Shown: positions 32,954 through 44,889 of the stretch, in pieces
How positions within the stretch are numbered: position 1 is the first letter of the stretch
Layout of the letters: every line of letters starts with the position of its first letter
Assembly (NCBI GenBank): GCA_030407085.1
Contig: CM059582.1
Coordinates: 206,180,001-206,244,000, forward strand
Length of the DNA stretch: 64,000 nucleotides
Source: Trichopria drosophilae
Lineage: Eukaryota > Arthropoda > Insecta > Hymenoptera > Diapriidae
Direction of reading: 5' to 3'
Notes under the pieces: model-generated
The model's database searches: none
What the model was told of the DNA's origin: nothing
Seen by the model: only the letters and a program-made list of their open reading frames with translations
Made by a program: the position numbers and the translations under genes

Positions 32954-33176
32954 CAGTGGCTCTCCCCTTATTTTAACTTTTCGAGTCAAGGAAGATGGCG
33001 GATTCTTCCCTTATTTTACCGCTTCCCTTCATCCCCACCACTGGCAGTATGAGAGAATAAACACAGAGAAAGGAGATATAACGGCGTCCTTCTTCACCCG
33101 TATGCGCAAGGGCAGCAGTCCGCACTCTTTTGAACACTTTCAAATGGCGAATGGTGGGGAACTCATCTTTTTGGTT
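32954..33176. mobile_element. CAGTGGC MITE, right end truncated
   Basis: Starts TA-CAGTGGCTCTCCCCTTATTT and follows the 21196 copy to 'aatggtggggaactcatc', where it is cut off at the gypsy-like fragment. Carries GAAGATGGCGG near 32991. Confidence 0.7.
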
Positions 33177-33179
33177 TAG

Positions 33180-33735
33180 TGTACTGGAAAGGATTTGGTG
33201 ATTATTTCAATATCTTGAGAGTTACGGGAACTGGTCAGGAGAATTTGAAAGTCTTAAAAGAAGTGCTGGTGTTATTTAATCGGTTTAAACAAGTGTTGAA
33301 TTCGGGATACATCATTTCGGCTTCAGGGATAACCCTTAGTCAGTCACATGAATGTAGTGCTCAATTTTCCTTGTCCTCGTAACGTAATTGAAACGTATCG
33401 TTTTCTGGATTTCGTAAATTTGTAGAAAATTATGCCTCGAAATCAAAATCTTTGCAAAACCTGCTTCGTAAAACAGCAAAGAAGCACAATTGCATAGGAA
33501 ACCACCAGCCGTTGCATTAGCTGCAATTTTATTTAAAAAACAAGAATCCGGAAAATAGGGCCCCGTTGTATATTATAGGGGCGGGTCGAAAAGCAGACAG
33601 TAAAAAAACGGACACATTTTTTAATATCAGTTCCATAAGATACAATTATTATACAAAAATCAACGCGATCGCTGCATGGTAAACACATTAAAAGTCTATC
33701 GGCCTTATAACAGGAATTATTACACACAGAAAAAA
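33180..33735 (+). pseudogene. Gypsy-like LTR retrotransposon pol fragment
   Basis: The + strand reads TGQENLKVLKEVLVLFNRFK, then SGYIISASGITLS, then YASKSKSLQNLLRK after a frameshift. This is the order found from just after the RT catalytic box into the start of RNase H in Ty3/gypsy pol. The catalytic YxDD box is not readable, and stops and shifts show it is dead. No LTRs are identified. Confidence 0.6.
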
Positions 33736-33926
33736 AATTTCAGACCACACTTGTCCGACGTATTTTGAGCTGCTGAACACAAATCTGCAATATGACGCTG
33801 AAACTAGCAGGAAATTCAGTCGCTGGTAACCCTTGGAAATCCGTAGCAAGAAATTCCATTGCTGAGTTCTTAGCAGCGATTTGCACTACATAAATGGCTA
33901 TTCGATTTTGGCTACTGATTGCAATA

Positions 33927-34898
33927 CAGTAGAACCCCCTTTTTACGACATGGGTCGGTTCCGCGACTTCCCTTCAAGCTCCCGTTTATCGACATGCCAC
34001 CTAGAAAAGTGCGTTCCCTCACCGCAACCCATCGACAAGCATGCTAAAGTGACGCCACACGTCACTCGACCAATGCGGTTGTTTCGCAGGCTATGCACGT
34101 TAGGGTGGGTCGAAAAACCTTTTTTTTTTTAAATGCGATGGGGCAGGTCCGGAAAAGTTTTACCACCACAAAACAAGGTTCCATGAATTTTTTCAGATTT
34201 TTTATCACATTTCTATTGCTGCCGCATCAGCCATGAAGTTTAACATTAGTTTTAAATGAGGAAAAACATCTTTTTTAGTTTTTCTTCCGCAATTTCAAGG
34301 GAAAATTTTCCAACAATCTATACTTCTAGATATCATTTTTTAGATCGATTTTACGAAGAATAGCCGTTCTACAATAGACAAAAAAAAAATGTTGACTTAT
34401 TTATTTCATAATTAACATCCATCATTTTTTTTTCCAAAAAGGTAAAATTAATTATGAAACAACTAAGTCAGAATTTTTTTTTGACTATAGTAGAACGGCT
34501 ATTCTTCGTAAAATCGATCTGAAAACAGATATCTAGAAGTACAGATTGTTTGACATTTTTCCCTCGAAATTGCAGAAGAAAAACTAAAAAAAGATGTTTT
34601 TCCCCATTCATGACTGATGCGGCAGCAACAAAAGTGTGATAAAAAATCTGATAAAATTCATGGAACCTTGTTTTGTGGTGGTAAAACTTTTCCGCACCGG
34701 CCCCATAGCATTTTTAAAAAAATTTGTTTTTCGACCCACCCGAATGCACGTATACATCCGCCGTCTCATGAGGGGAAGCGTTTAGACGTGGTGGGAATGA
34801 CGGGAATCGCTGGAGTATGTCGTTAAAAGGGGTGACACTAGTGTCGTAGAAAAGAGTATGTCGATAAACGGAGGTGGCGTTAAAATGGGGTTCTACTG
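33927..34898. mobile_element. CAGTAGAACCCCC MITE carrying a nested hAT-like element
   Basis: TIRs CAGTAGAACCCCCTTTTTAC (left) and TTAAAATGGGGTTCTACTG (right), flanked by TA at 33925-33926 and 34899-34900. It is the same family as 20474-20792, in inverted orientation. 643 bp of its interior is the element at 34101-34743. Confidence 0.8.
34101..34743. mobile_element. hAT-like foldback MITE with 8-bp target duplication
   Basis: TIRs TAGGGTGGGTCGAAAAA and TTTTTCGACCCACCCGA. ATGCACGT stands on both sides (34093-34100 and 34744-34751). The two halves are inverted copies (for example 'agaacggctattcttcgtaa' around 34493 against 34355-34375). An 8-bp duplication and a TA-initial TIR fit the hAT superfamily. 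Confidence 0.75.
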
Positions 34899-35654
34899 TA
34901 ATAGTATTCTTTTGAGATATTATCAAGAAAATAATCGAGTAGTTTAAAGTGGTTTCAACCCTGCCGAAATTAAAAAATGTTCTTTTTTCTAACATGTTCT
35001 TATATCACATAGTTATTCCAAAAAAATAGTCAAAAATCAAAATAGAAGCGACTTTGCATTCGATTTTCGTCATTCTAGGAATTTCATATCGTTGTCAACA
35101 ATATATATAAGAACTTCCGGGTGGTGCCAACCCTGAACCTAAACCGAAAGTATTTTTTTTAACACCTTTAAACCTAATGTTATAAATTCGTTATCATAAA
35201 AAATGGTAACAAAATCGAAATTCAAGTGTCTGCGTGATTTTTCGTACCATCTGTATTTTTCGAAATAATGCAAAAAACTAAAGAAAATCACGTTTTTTGG
35301 TATTTTTTCGAGATAGCGGCCAAGCTAAGACTGACCTTATAATTTCTGTTATCAGATTCGTAATCAGCGACCCAAAATACGTCGAAAACCATATCAAAAA
35401 TATTTTTTCCAGGTGACGTAGTCTTTAAGAAGATTTACCCAACAAATGACTATTTTGGTTACAGAATACATACGTACCTTTTATCAATTCAAATAAGTAT
35501 GTAATATGGTGAGCGATGATGAGATAAACAATAATATGTTCAACACAAAACAGAAACACAAACCAAAAACTATCCGCCTATATTAATCTGATGTAATCTC
35601 TGCCACTACTCTCTCTGAAGTCTGAATACGTTAGATTAGGTTACGTTTACGACA

Positions 35655-38600
35655 CAGTGTTGCCAGATTCTGAACGGGTCGTTGCGGATGTGAAGATCCG
35701 AAATTGCGGATTTTTGAGGGACAATGCGGATTTCTGAAAACGAAATGCAAACGAAATATATATATATGGGGCACTCCATGTCAAATCACGCAGTGAAAAA
35801 CCTCACCATCGCCGTTTTGGCTCCCGATTTTTTTTTGTAGATTTCGATGAGTTATATACAAATAGTATTCAAATTTTTTTAAACTAAATTCGCCAAGTGA
35901 AAATTTTTTGAAAATTTGAATTTAAAAAAAAAAAACAACAAATTTTGAAATTGCAATATCTCGACAACTGTAGAGTCTACACAAACGAATAAAAAACAAA
36001 AATTGTTGTCTTTAAATGTAGTTTTTTATCATTTTAGTGACTTTAACAACAAAAATTCTATTTGACATTTTTTTACTTTAAAGTTAAAAAACGTCATTTC
36101 ACAGTTCTGGCCGATATCGATTTTCTTCAAAAAAATCTTAAAAAATCTTTAGGATATTACGAACATTTTGCGGGGTAAAAAAAATGGGCCGATTTTATTT
36201 CGATTTTTTACAGAATTTTTAATTATTTATTAATTAATTAATTATTACACTCTGACACTGATTTCGCCTATTTTGAGGTCGCCATGATTTTCAGAGTCAA
36301 CAAATACTTTGGAAGTGACATATGGCATGTCAGAGGTGAAATTAGTGTCGGAGTGTAAAATCGAATATACGTTTGCTATTATACTTCTAATTTTCGATGT
36401 TTATAACTTAAAATTTTTTTCATTTTTTAAAGCTGGCAATGTTTACAAATTACGTGATTTTTCAAGAAATTAGGTGATTTCGTTACGTGATTTAATCACA
36501 TGATCTTTGTCAAGTTAGTGTATATATCAGGTGAGTGTTTTAAGGCGGGACACAGGAAAACTCATTTTTCTACTTTTGCGGTAGTAATGAAAGGAGCAAG
36601 ACTGAAATTATTTAAAATTGAGTTTGAAAGAACATTTATTAATGTAGGCGATTATTTGTAATAATAAAAATAACGACTGACAAGGTATAATTAATTTTTC
36701 TGGTGCCAATCTTGTGGAGTACGAATGACTGCAATTATATGCGTATATCCATTTGACAGGGGGATTCAGAGAATTGCAATTAGATAATATAAAAGTTGAA
36801 AATATTTAATTACATTAATTAGTATAAAACATACACTACATAAAACACTAGTATAAATACACTAGTATAAAAAATACACTTTGGAAAATCTTAAATCTAT
36901 ATTAAAGCATTTGTTAATATTTAAACAATTTTTTTTAAAAGTTAACGAAAATATCTTTTAAAATCTGATTAAAGGAGAACTATTTGTACGATTCATTTTC
37001 ATGAAAAGAGAAAACATTTTCTTCATTCTCTTCTTCATGTTTATCCGAAGAGCTACTGGAAATCTTGTAAATCGTGGCTGCTGTCATTTTGTTGTACATA
37101 CTTTTCCTGGGTTGAAATGATTTACAACAATTATCATCAATAGTTTGCTTAACTGCTTGGTCAGCATGGAGGAGGCCATTTACTGTACTTGTTATCAAAC
37201 GATTGCGCTTTTTTGTTACAATATTATTAATCTTGGAAAATAAGCGTTCACAGTCAGCGTTAGATATAGGTATCGACAATACATTAAGAGCAAATTTCGC
37301 CACATTCGAGAAAGGGTTTTCTCCAATTTCATTTTGATATATATTTATCTGCAAAATATTTAAATCACAATGTAGGTACTTGAAAGAAATGGAATTATCG
37401 TACAAAGGTAAAAATTAAAATTATATCAATACTACCTTGTGCCAAAATATGTCCGATTCTTTGGTGTTCTTAATTTCCTGTGGTAAATCATATACCGGTA
37501 AGAGTCGCCATTCATCATCCAATTTCTGGAGTGAATCGGTTGATTGACCGATACACCGCGGTAGTAATTGAGCCAATGGCGAAAGACTTGGAGTGACATC
37601 CCTTTCTGATATTGATATTGACGCATCTGGCCCTAATACACGAAGTCGCGATAACACAGGATCGTCAAAATCATACCTAAATAAACAAATTTAAAATTAC
37701 ATGATGATTGTATTAAAATTTTGTCTTTAACATAGAAGGACCACAATCGAACCTTCGTCGCATTTCTGAGCAAACGGTTATCAAAAATTGTCTGCACCGT
37801 ACTTTGAAGTCGTGGATGAATTGAGGCTTTGCAAGCATTTCTTCATTTTCAAGCTGACGAAGAACACCAACACCAAGGTATAACTGCGCGGTATCTAACC
37901 AATTCTTAGAGTCATTTAAGTTGATTTCGTCCAGTTTAGTTCGGTATACATATTCACGTTTCATGAAAGACATCAAAATATCTTTATACGTAGTCACCAT
38001 TTTCTCGTGCACGAATGGTGCAACCGTTTTCGTGGATTGGAAATATTCATTTAATCCTGTTATTTTTGGTAATATCCAAGCCAGGAAAAAGTAGTAACTC
38101 TTCATGAATGGATCATTCAGTGTTACATGGATACGCTCTACATTTTCAAGGCGCTCTGATATCCATTTTTCATCGAAGAATAGTCGGAGAGCATCCCAGT
38201 TTTCAAGTATGCGCACAACAACGGAATTTAAGGACAGCCATCGTGTTTGACTCGGGTGCAACATTTTTAGAACATCTATGTTTAAAAACATTTGAAATTG
38301 GGTGAATTGCGCTTGTCTTTTAGCACTTCCATTCAGGAAGTTAAAAATGTTACGTGCTAAATCTTCGCAAGCTCGGGGTAAAACTTTGCACGCTTGACTT
38401 GCACAAAGGTGCAGCGAATGGCATAAGCATTTTACTATTGAAATTCCAGGGCAAAGAGATTTAATTCGAGATGCTACGGAATTATTGCAGCCCATCATTA
38501 CATTGCACCCATCTGATGCAAATCCCATTACATTATCGAATGGAATCTTACGAGTTTTGAATGTTTCCACTAACATTTCGTAAAGCCTTTTGGCGGAAGC

Positions 38601-40280
38601 ACCTTCCTCGATGCCTTGTGGATCATTTTTATCAAAAATTTGCTCGAGTTTCCAAAAGCGAGTGACAATACGTCCTTTTGTTTTGTTATAATAACGGACT
38701 AACACACAACCAGATTTAACTGAACTTATATCTGTAGACTCATCGGTCAGAATAGAAAATTTTGAAATCTTTAAAAGTTCTGATAAATTTTCTTTTTCAT
38801 CTTCAGCAATGACGTTGACAATAATGCCTTTGGTTTTGGTTTTCTTCATCGAAATCAATTTAATTATTTTGGAATCCGGGAGTATGTCTTGCAGAAGTGG
38901 AATTAAATGATCCATGACTGTAAAGGGTAAATCGTGTGCTGCGACCCAACCCCCCAATTTTATTTCCGCATATTGCACATTATTTTTTATTTTATTATTA
39001 TTGTCGTCTTCATTGTTGTTGCAGAATGATTTTATAGTTTTCTGAGAGTTATAAGCAGCATTTTTAATAGCAGTTTTGTGTTTAACACCCTGTGCATGTC
39101 TCTCTATATCCGATCTATAATACAATTAATTAAAAAACCAGGTTATAATGTGAATTACATATATATTAACCGATTAACGCCCGAGTCGAAACTACTAACG
39201 ACGAAATCAAAGCAACAATTAAAAACAGGATATTTTGATAAAAGATGTAAGTAAATTAAATTTATTTTATGATAAATATACCTATATTATTAGTGAAAGC
39301 ATTGATAGGATTTCTAGCAATTTTTGTGATTTTCGCATAGAATTAAAAATTGTGAATTATATCATTTCTTTTTTAAATTTATCAATTCTTTTTGTATACT
39401 TTTTATGTATAAATATAAATCTGATTTTATTGCTAAATACTGCAGGTCTTATTATCAATTGAGGTTAGCAATTACTTTATAAATAACATTAGTACTTACT
39501 TTTCGCATCTAAATGACGTGTTAATGCACACTTTGCATTTTGCTTTAAAAATATCTTTTGGATCTTTACTTATCCATGTATACTTTTTTTCCAATTTAGA
39601 ATCATATTTTGTTGTATAATGGGTTCGCGTGTTTTTCTTTTCATTTGTTCTTTTGGGTATTTGCAATGATTGTTCTTCATCGCTCAATGAAATCATATCG
39701 TCAAATAATTCAAACTGTTGAGAATACCGAAAAACAAAGTTAAAATTATAATTTAATTTCATTTTTTAACACCTTATGTGTTAACAGCAAATAAATAAAT
39801 GTAACAAATTTAACAGTTTATCGGTTTATGTTCTGTAAAGAATTACGTGTTGCATTTCTAATTTACATAAGATGTGTACTAACAAGAGTAGCACGTTTCA
39901 CATATATACAATCAAAAAACACTGCAATTTAACCTCACTTAGCCTCTCTTCGAACTGTACGGCTCGTACACAGCCTTAGCTGGAATTTGTAACTTTCTTT
40001 GTCGTTGTTTAGATTTTCCGATGTTTTATACTAGAACCAGACAGTGGGTCGAAACACAATTCATACGTCCTCGAACACGAAGCGACAGCGACTCGAGATA
40101 GGAGAGCAATCGAGAATCGGTTCTGGATTTTGGAACAAAAATGCCGATGTTTCGGATCACTCCATATGAAAATGCGGAATTGCGGATGTTTCAGAACACC
40201 GCATATGGAAATGCGGATTGCGGATGATGGGTCAATATTGCGGTGAAAATTGCGGAAATGCGGTGTATCTGGCAACACTG
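35655..40280. mobile_element. Intact hAT DNA transposon, 4.6 kb
   Basis: Left end CAGTGTTGCCAGATTC, right end TATCTGGCAACACTG, giving a TIR of about 14 bp. A perfect 8-bp target duplication TTACGACA lies at 35647-35654 and 40281-40288. Subterminal zones (35690-35750 and 40160-40265) are packed with ATTGCGGAT-type repeats, the probable transposase-binding sites. The interior encodes an uninterrupted four-exon transposase on the minus strand. The element lies between the two divergent TPR genes. An exact target duplication and a complete ORF mean a fairly recent insertion. Confidence 0.93.
36980..39762 (-). CDS. hAT family transposase (BED-like finger, DDE, dimerisation domain)
   Basis: Exons in order: 39500-39762, 37732-39114, 37436-37676, 36980-37348. 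They total 2256 nt, 751 residues plus stop, with all joins in frame. A CxxC...HxxxxxH finger (C76, C79, H94, H100) spans the first splice junction and should bind the element ends. Catalytic-core candidates: first Asp in SILTDESTD (about 212), second Asp in GFASDGCNVMMG (about 289), CLCH motif (about 317-320), PSQTRWLSL, and Glu in ISNADCERLFS (about 663). The last exon holds the hAT C-terminal dimerisation region (KFALNVLSIPISNADCERLF). A possible alternative first exon border is the acceptor at TTCTCAACAG near 39716. No stops or shifts, so potentially functional. It could also be under host use, but the intact TIRs favour a live or recently live transposon. Confidence 0.9.
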
Positions 40281-40740
40281 TTACGACATGACTACGACTG
40301 TGACAAATTTGATTGGTTCTTACCGGCAACCCTGTAAAATGGTTGCGTTTTGCTTTCTGGCATACAATTTCACGTTGGGTTGGGACCGGTATAAATTTCA
40401 TATACAAATTCTTATCACATGTTACATCAGGTACGCAATTATTTACTTTAGTTAATTTCCGTATTTCTTTATTAAAAACTATCATATAAGAACTTAAAGT
40501 AATAAAAGTTCTACATCTTTTTCAAAAAGTTTTCATGTTTAAAACCTAGATATTGAAAATTATTTTCATACAAATTTTTCTTTTTCGATTTAATCAAGGT
40601 TGATTATGTTCTGTATTAATTTAATAGTTTTAAGGAAATGCAGTACAAAAAGGAAAGAGAATTGTTATTCATAATTGCAATATACGTATATGGATTTACA
40701 GATACTAGTTTTGATTTTTGTAAAAATATTGTAGTTATTT

Positions 40741-40838
40741 CCCTGCAAACACAAAAGTAACAGTTGTGTATCAACTATGTAACAATGTAACCATTACGTA
40801 AATATTACATGTAACTGTTACTTTCCGTGTTTGCAGGG
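40741..40838. mobile_element. 98-bp palindromic MITE, CCCTGCAAACAC ends
   Basis: CCCTGCAAACACAAAAGTAA at the left is inverted as TTACTTTCCGTGTTTGCAGG at the right, with GTAAC/GTTAC palindromes between. No clear target duplication. Confidence 0.65.
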
Positions 40839-41153
40839 TTATGTACAATAAAACTTTTGTAAAATAATAGAATAATTGTCTTTAATAACCAGTAAAACAG
40901 TGCATCTTGTGTAACGAATTTCAGTAAGAAAATAAATGTCTACTAAAATACTGTTCTATTAACATTTTTTTATTGCGATTCGAGTTAATAATTTTTCCAT
41001 TTTCATAGAATTGTTTAATCGCACAACTTTCTACAAACTCATTAAAATGTATTGTCTCGTATAAATTCATTTCTCAATCTAAGAAAACAAATTAAAAAAT
41101 AATGAACAGATTAATTTTTGATAGATTTTTAATGATTAGATATAGGAACTTCC

Positions 41154-41251
41154 TAGTAAACGAACAGGAATTCAATTTAGTTTCTTCTGTATCCCTTTGA
41201 AATCCTTTTTTGGCAATTGAATCCCTTTCGATTCCTTTTCGTTTACTGACA
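41154..41251. mobile_element. Short palindromic MITE, AGTAAACGAA ends
   Basis: 'ctagtaaacgaacaggaatt' at the left pairs with 'gattccttttcgtttactg' at the right. A compact version of the CCCAGTAAACGAAAA family seen at 5151 and 27528. Confidence 0.6.
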
Positions 41252-41831
41252 TACATAAAACTGTAAATAGATTAAAATCAGGATAGAAATATACAGATAT
41301 TTAATCCATTTTTATAGTGTCCGATTATATCCTACTTTTACCGATTATCCACTTTTTTAATTAGGGTACTTGTGGTAAATATTGTATAGAATCTAATTAA
41401 TTTTCGTTTAAAATTGTATTTAATAGAAATAAGTATGTATAAGCGATGTAATACAAAAAATAAAAAGTTTTAAACGGAATGTATAAACGAATTCTAATAT
41501 GGAAGTTTAATTTTTATTTTAAGTGTTCTCAAAAACTTGGAGGTGTTTTGGTTTCGCTAAACTACCTCTGTTTTTCTTTCGCATTTGAGCCTAGCCTTGC
41601 GGATGCAATAGTTCCACACTAATACTTTATTTTATTTCCTATGTAGAAATTATTATTGTATATGAACTGTTGTAGAATAAATTTATTTATTTATTATTTA
41701 ATTGAAAATCGCAGATTGTAAGATGTCAATCGAATTTATATTTTGCAGGTGTTTTAAAACGAATTTTTATTAATAGAATGATCAAAGTATAGTACAATAT
41801 ATTTTATACAAGTTTAAAAAAGTTGATAAAA

Positions 41832-43388
41832 ATGAATCTCGAGCAAACCAGTAACGAATGTGAAGATAAACTTAAAGAATTACAATGTCCCTTTGCTTGG
41901 GATATGGATAGTATCGTTGAAGTTCGTAATCGTGACGAAACATTATTTTCCTCTGCAGTAAACATTGATGGAAATGATCGAATAATTACACTAGAACTTA
42001 TAAAGTTGCTAGTGGACATTTATATACGAATTAAAGCTAACGATTCTTCTGTAAGAGAAGATTTGAAAAAACTGGACGAAATAATGGCAACGATTGCAAC
42101 AAAGTAAAGAATTGAAATTAAATTTTGCTTTATATTTTTCTTAAATTACCATAAATTTCATTAATACGTTTTAGGACTGAAATCGATGGTATTTCTGTAC
42201 CTGTTATCAGGCACATTGCAGATGCGACAAAATGTTACGTTTGGTTATATATCGGTGACGAAACCAAAGCCAAAGATATTTTGAAAAGCATCGTTATTTT
42301 TCAAGATGTTATTAGTAGGAGTATGTTGATGGGGTGTCGAGCAATTGCTTGGTTCGTCTCAAGCAGCGATGAATGGAAAAAAGTTGACAAATTTTGTCAA
42401 TTAGCTCACAACGTAAATCCTAATTGTGCGCTGTGGATGTTTATTCTGGGTTTAAACCTCAGGCGAACTCGCAGAATCAAAATGGGTTTGGATCTTAGCA
42501 GGAAAGAAGTTATGTACTTCACTAAAGCATACGAAAAATCACCGAATCCTAAATATGCCATATTTGCAGCTCAAGCTCTAAGGTTGTGCGATAACAAACA
42601 TAAAGCTTTAGAACTTTATAAAGCTGCATTTCAAAGTGGTAACTTGTGCGACGAATCTTACTTGCGTCTAGCTTTGGGATTTATAAGGTGCTATGCTCTG
42701 TCCGAGGCAAGGGAATGCCTAGATATAGTATCGACCAGATGCGAATGTAGTCGCTTATATCTCGCTTACGAAGGATTGTATTATCTGAAGATAAAACAGT
42801 TCAAAGTAAATATTTTTAATTTTTATGTTTAAGCAATATGTAATTGAACAAATTTTCAGAATGCCACGAATTTCTTAAAACGAGCAATCGACCAAGGAAA
42901 CTATTATATGCTGGAGAATTATATATTCTCTTCGATGAAAAGTAATCGCACGTTTGACGGATTGGAATTTTTAATTGAAATATTAAAACGAAACGACAAA
43001 AATTTATTAGACTTACACAAGCAGTGTGTTGCGTTTCATATCGCTATGGAATATTATACGATATACGAGAATATGTCTGAGGTATTACGCTATTGTCACA
43101 CTTGCTTCGAGATCGATCCGAAATTTTTGTCATATAAAGTAAGTACACAATGAAATTGAATTTGGATACTAATAAAATTTAAACTAATTTTCTTATGTTT
43201 TTTAGGGGGTGTTTGTTCTTGATGGGAAATGGAGTTACGTGAATGTATATGAAAAATTGAAATCGGAAATGATGCTTACGATTGAATCTCAGCGTGAATC
43301 ATTAAACGTAGACTCGATGAACCATTTAAAATATTTACAAAACTTATTAATGAATTTTAAAATGGGAAGATTCTCGTCGAAAGAGTAG
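41832..43388 (+). CDS. TPR-repeat protein, IFIT-like N-terminus (copy B)
   Basis: Exons 41832-42103, 42175-42805, 42860-43138 and 43206-43388 total 1365 nt, 454 residues. All introns are short with GT..AG and keep frame. The start ATG follows AAAA and is the first in frame. Residues 12-22 read DKLKELQCPFAW, matching copy A and resembling the CHFTW-type start of vertebrate IFIT proteins. Repeat-like helix pairs include GCRAIAWFVSSSDEWKKVDK, PKYAIFAAQALRLCDNKHKA and SYLRLALGFIRCYALSEARE. The last exon reads GVFVLDGKWSYVNVYEKLKS and ends FSSKE. AATAAA at 43462-43467 would serve as poly(A) signal. Head-to-head with copy A, about 10 kb apart, with the hAT between. No signal peptide or membrane segment. 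The biochemical role is unknown; IFIT kinship is an inference. Confidence 0.82.
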
Positions 43389-43669
43389 TGAAAGTTTTAA
43401 TTTATGATAAAAGATTTTTATAAAATATGTAATTTATAATTTTTAGTGCATGGTATTTATAAATAAATTATATTATAACGAATTTGAATTTTTATATCAA
43501 TACCAAAAAATATCATTCCTTTATCCTTGTCTGTATGAACGAAGTTTCCTTGAATCAGAAATAAATGTACCTTCGATTTGTTTATAACAAAAAATTGTGT
43601 ATCGATGGTTTCTGAATTTATTTTTAATTACTTTATTATTTTTGTCGTACGAAAATCATTTAATAATTG

Positions 43670-44640
43670 GGTTTTGGCATGAAACGCTTATGAGATAACT
43701 TCGGGATTCCCCTTTATCCCCCACATACGATAAGGCAAAGAAAGGGGAATCCCACTGATTGGTTTTGGACACTTGATTGAAAATTCATAGAAAAAAGTAA
43801 ATTGTTCATGACATAAAACTGAAAAAGTTCAATTTTTACTTAAAACTTACAAAATTTTGACTGAGGTCAGATTTTGAAAATTTAAAATGTCGGATCCAAG
43901 ATGGCCGACATAAATGTGAAAATTTACTTGATCTTGATGAATCTGGGTACTCGGGAGTGCTTGGAATCGCCGATTGCGAATCTAGTCATGTTTTGAAAAT
44001 TCAAAATGGCGGATCCAAGATGGCCGACGGAAATGTGAAAATTTACTTGATCATAATGAAATTGGGTACTCTATGTATCAGTAGACCGTCGTTTATTTTG
44101 CCTTCCCCTCAATTCCTTTCTCCCCACTCTTCCATTTTCAAGTAAGATTAGGAACCAGCCCATGCGCATGTACAGATATTGCGTTGTGATATGATTGGCC
44201 CATTGGATACCATGTTTGTTGTGTACACGCATTTGGTCTTTGATAAGTGTATTTACGCGTATTTGTCGTTCAAAATAAAAAAATTTGAACCTATTGAAAA
44301 TAACATAGCGATTAAAGTGTATAACTTACATTATGTAAGCAGAAACAAAATTAAACAAACGCAAAATCCCAATAAAACCATAAAATAAAAGATACTGACA
44401 AGTTTTTCAGAAATAATTATTAAAAAAAAGTTTTTTATTATTGTAATTTTATCACTATTTTGTAATTTTTTTATATACAGAAATATATTCTGAAGAGAGT
44501 CAAAACAAATGACCGAAACGTCAACTGTCTAATTTATTTAACACCAATTAAATCTGGTATACAATACAAATACAACCAAAGAACATTTCACTTACGAAAG
44601 AGTCAGAAAAGAAAGAAAGATTTATTTATAACTTACATTG
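43670..44640. repeat. Repeat debris with tandem GGCGGATCCAAGATGGCCGA units
   Basis: Two direct copies of about 110 bp (43875-43985 and 43986-44080) carry 'tcggatccaagatggccgac' and 'tgaaaatttacttgat'. They match the interior of the TTAA foldbacks. The remainder to 44640 has no recognisable feature. Confidence 0.5.
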
Positions 44641-44889
44641 TATACAAATTGTGCAAACTGTTAAATTTTCACTTTGTTATGTGAGGCATTCCATGTGAAA
44701 TCGCCAACGTTTCGGAGTCAAGTTTCAGAACTTATTCAAAATTGAACTACGTTTAGAATGCATAAAGATAAGCCTATCCTGAAAATTTCAGTTCAAAATA
44801 TTAATTTGTTCAAAAGTTATTGATAAAAGTGTAAACGACAAAAATGAAATTTACCATTTTTGAAATGTCGATATCTCGAAAACTATCAT

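Noticed and set aside
40009..40485. 158-codon minus-strand frame at the right end of the hAT
   Set aside because: Crosses the transposon terminus and target duplication and reads through subterminal repeats; not part of the transposase.
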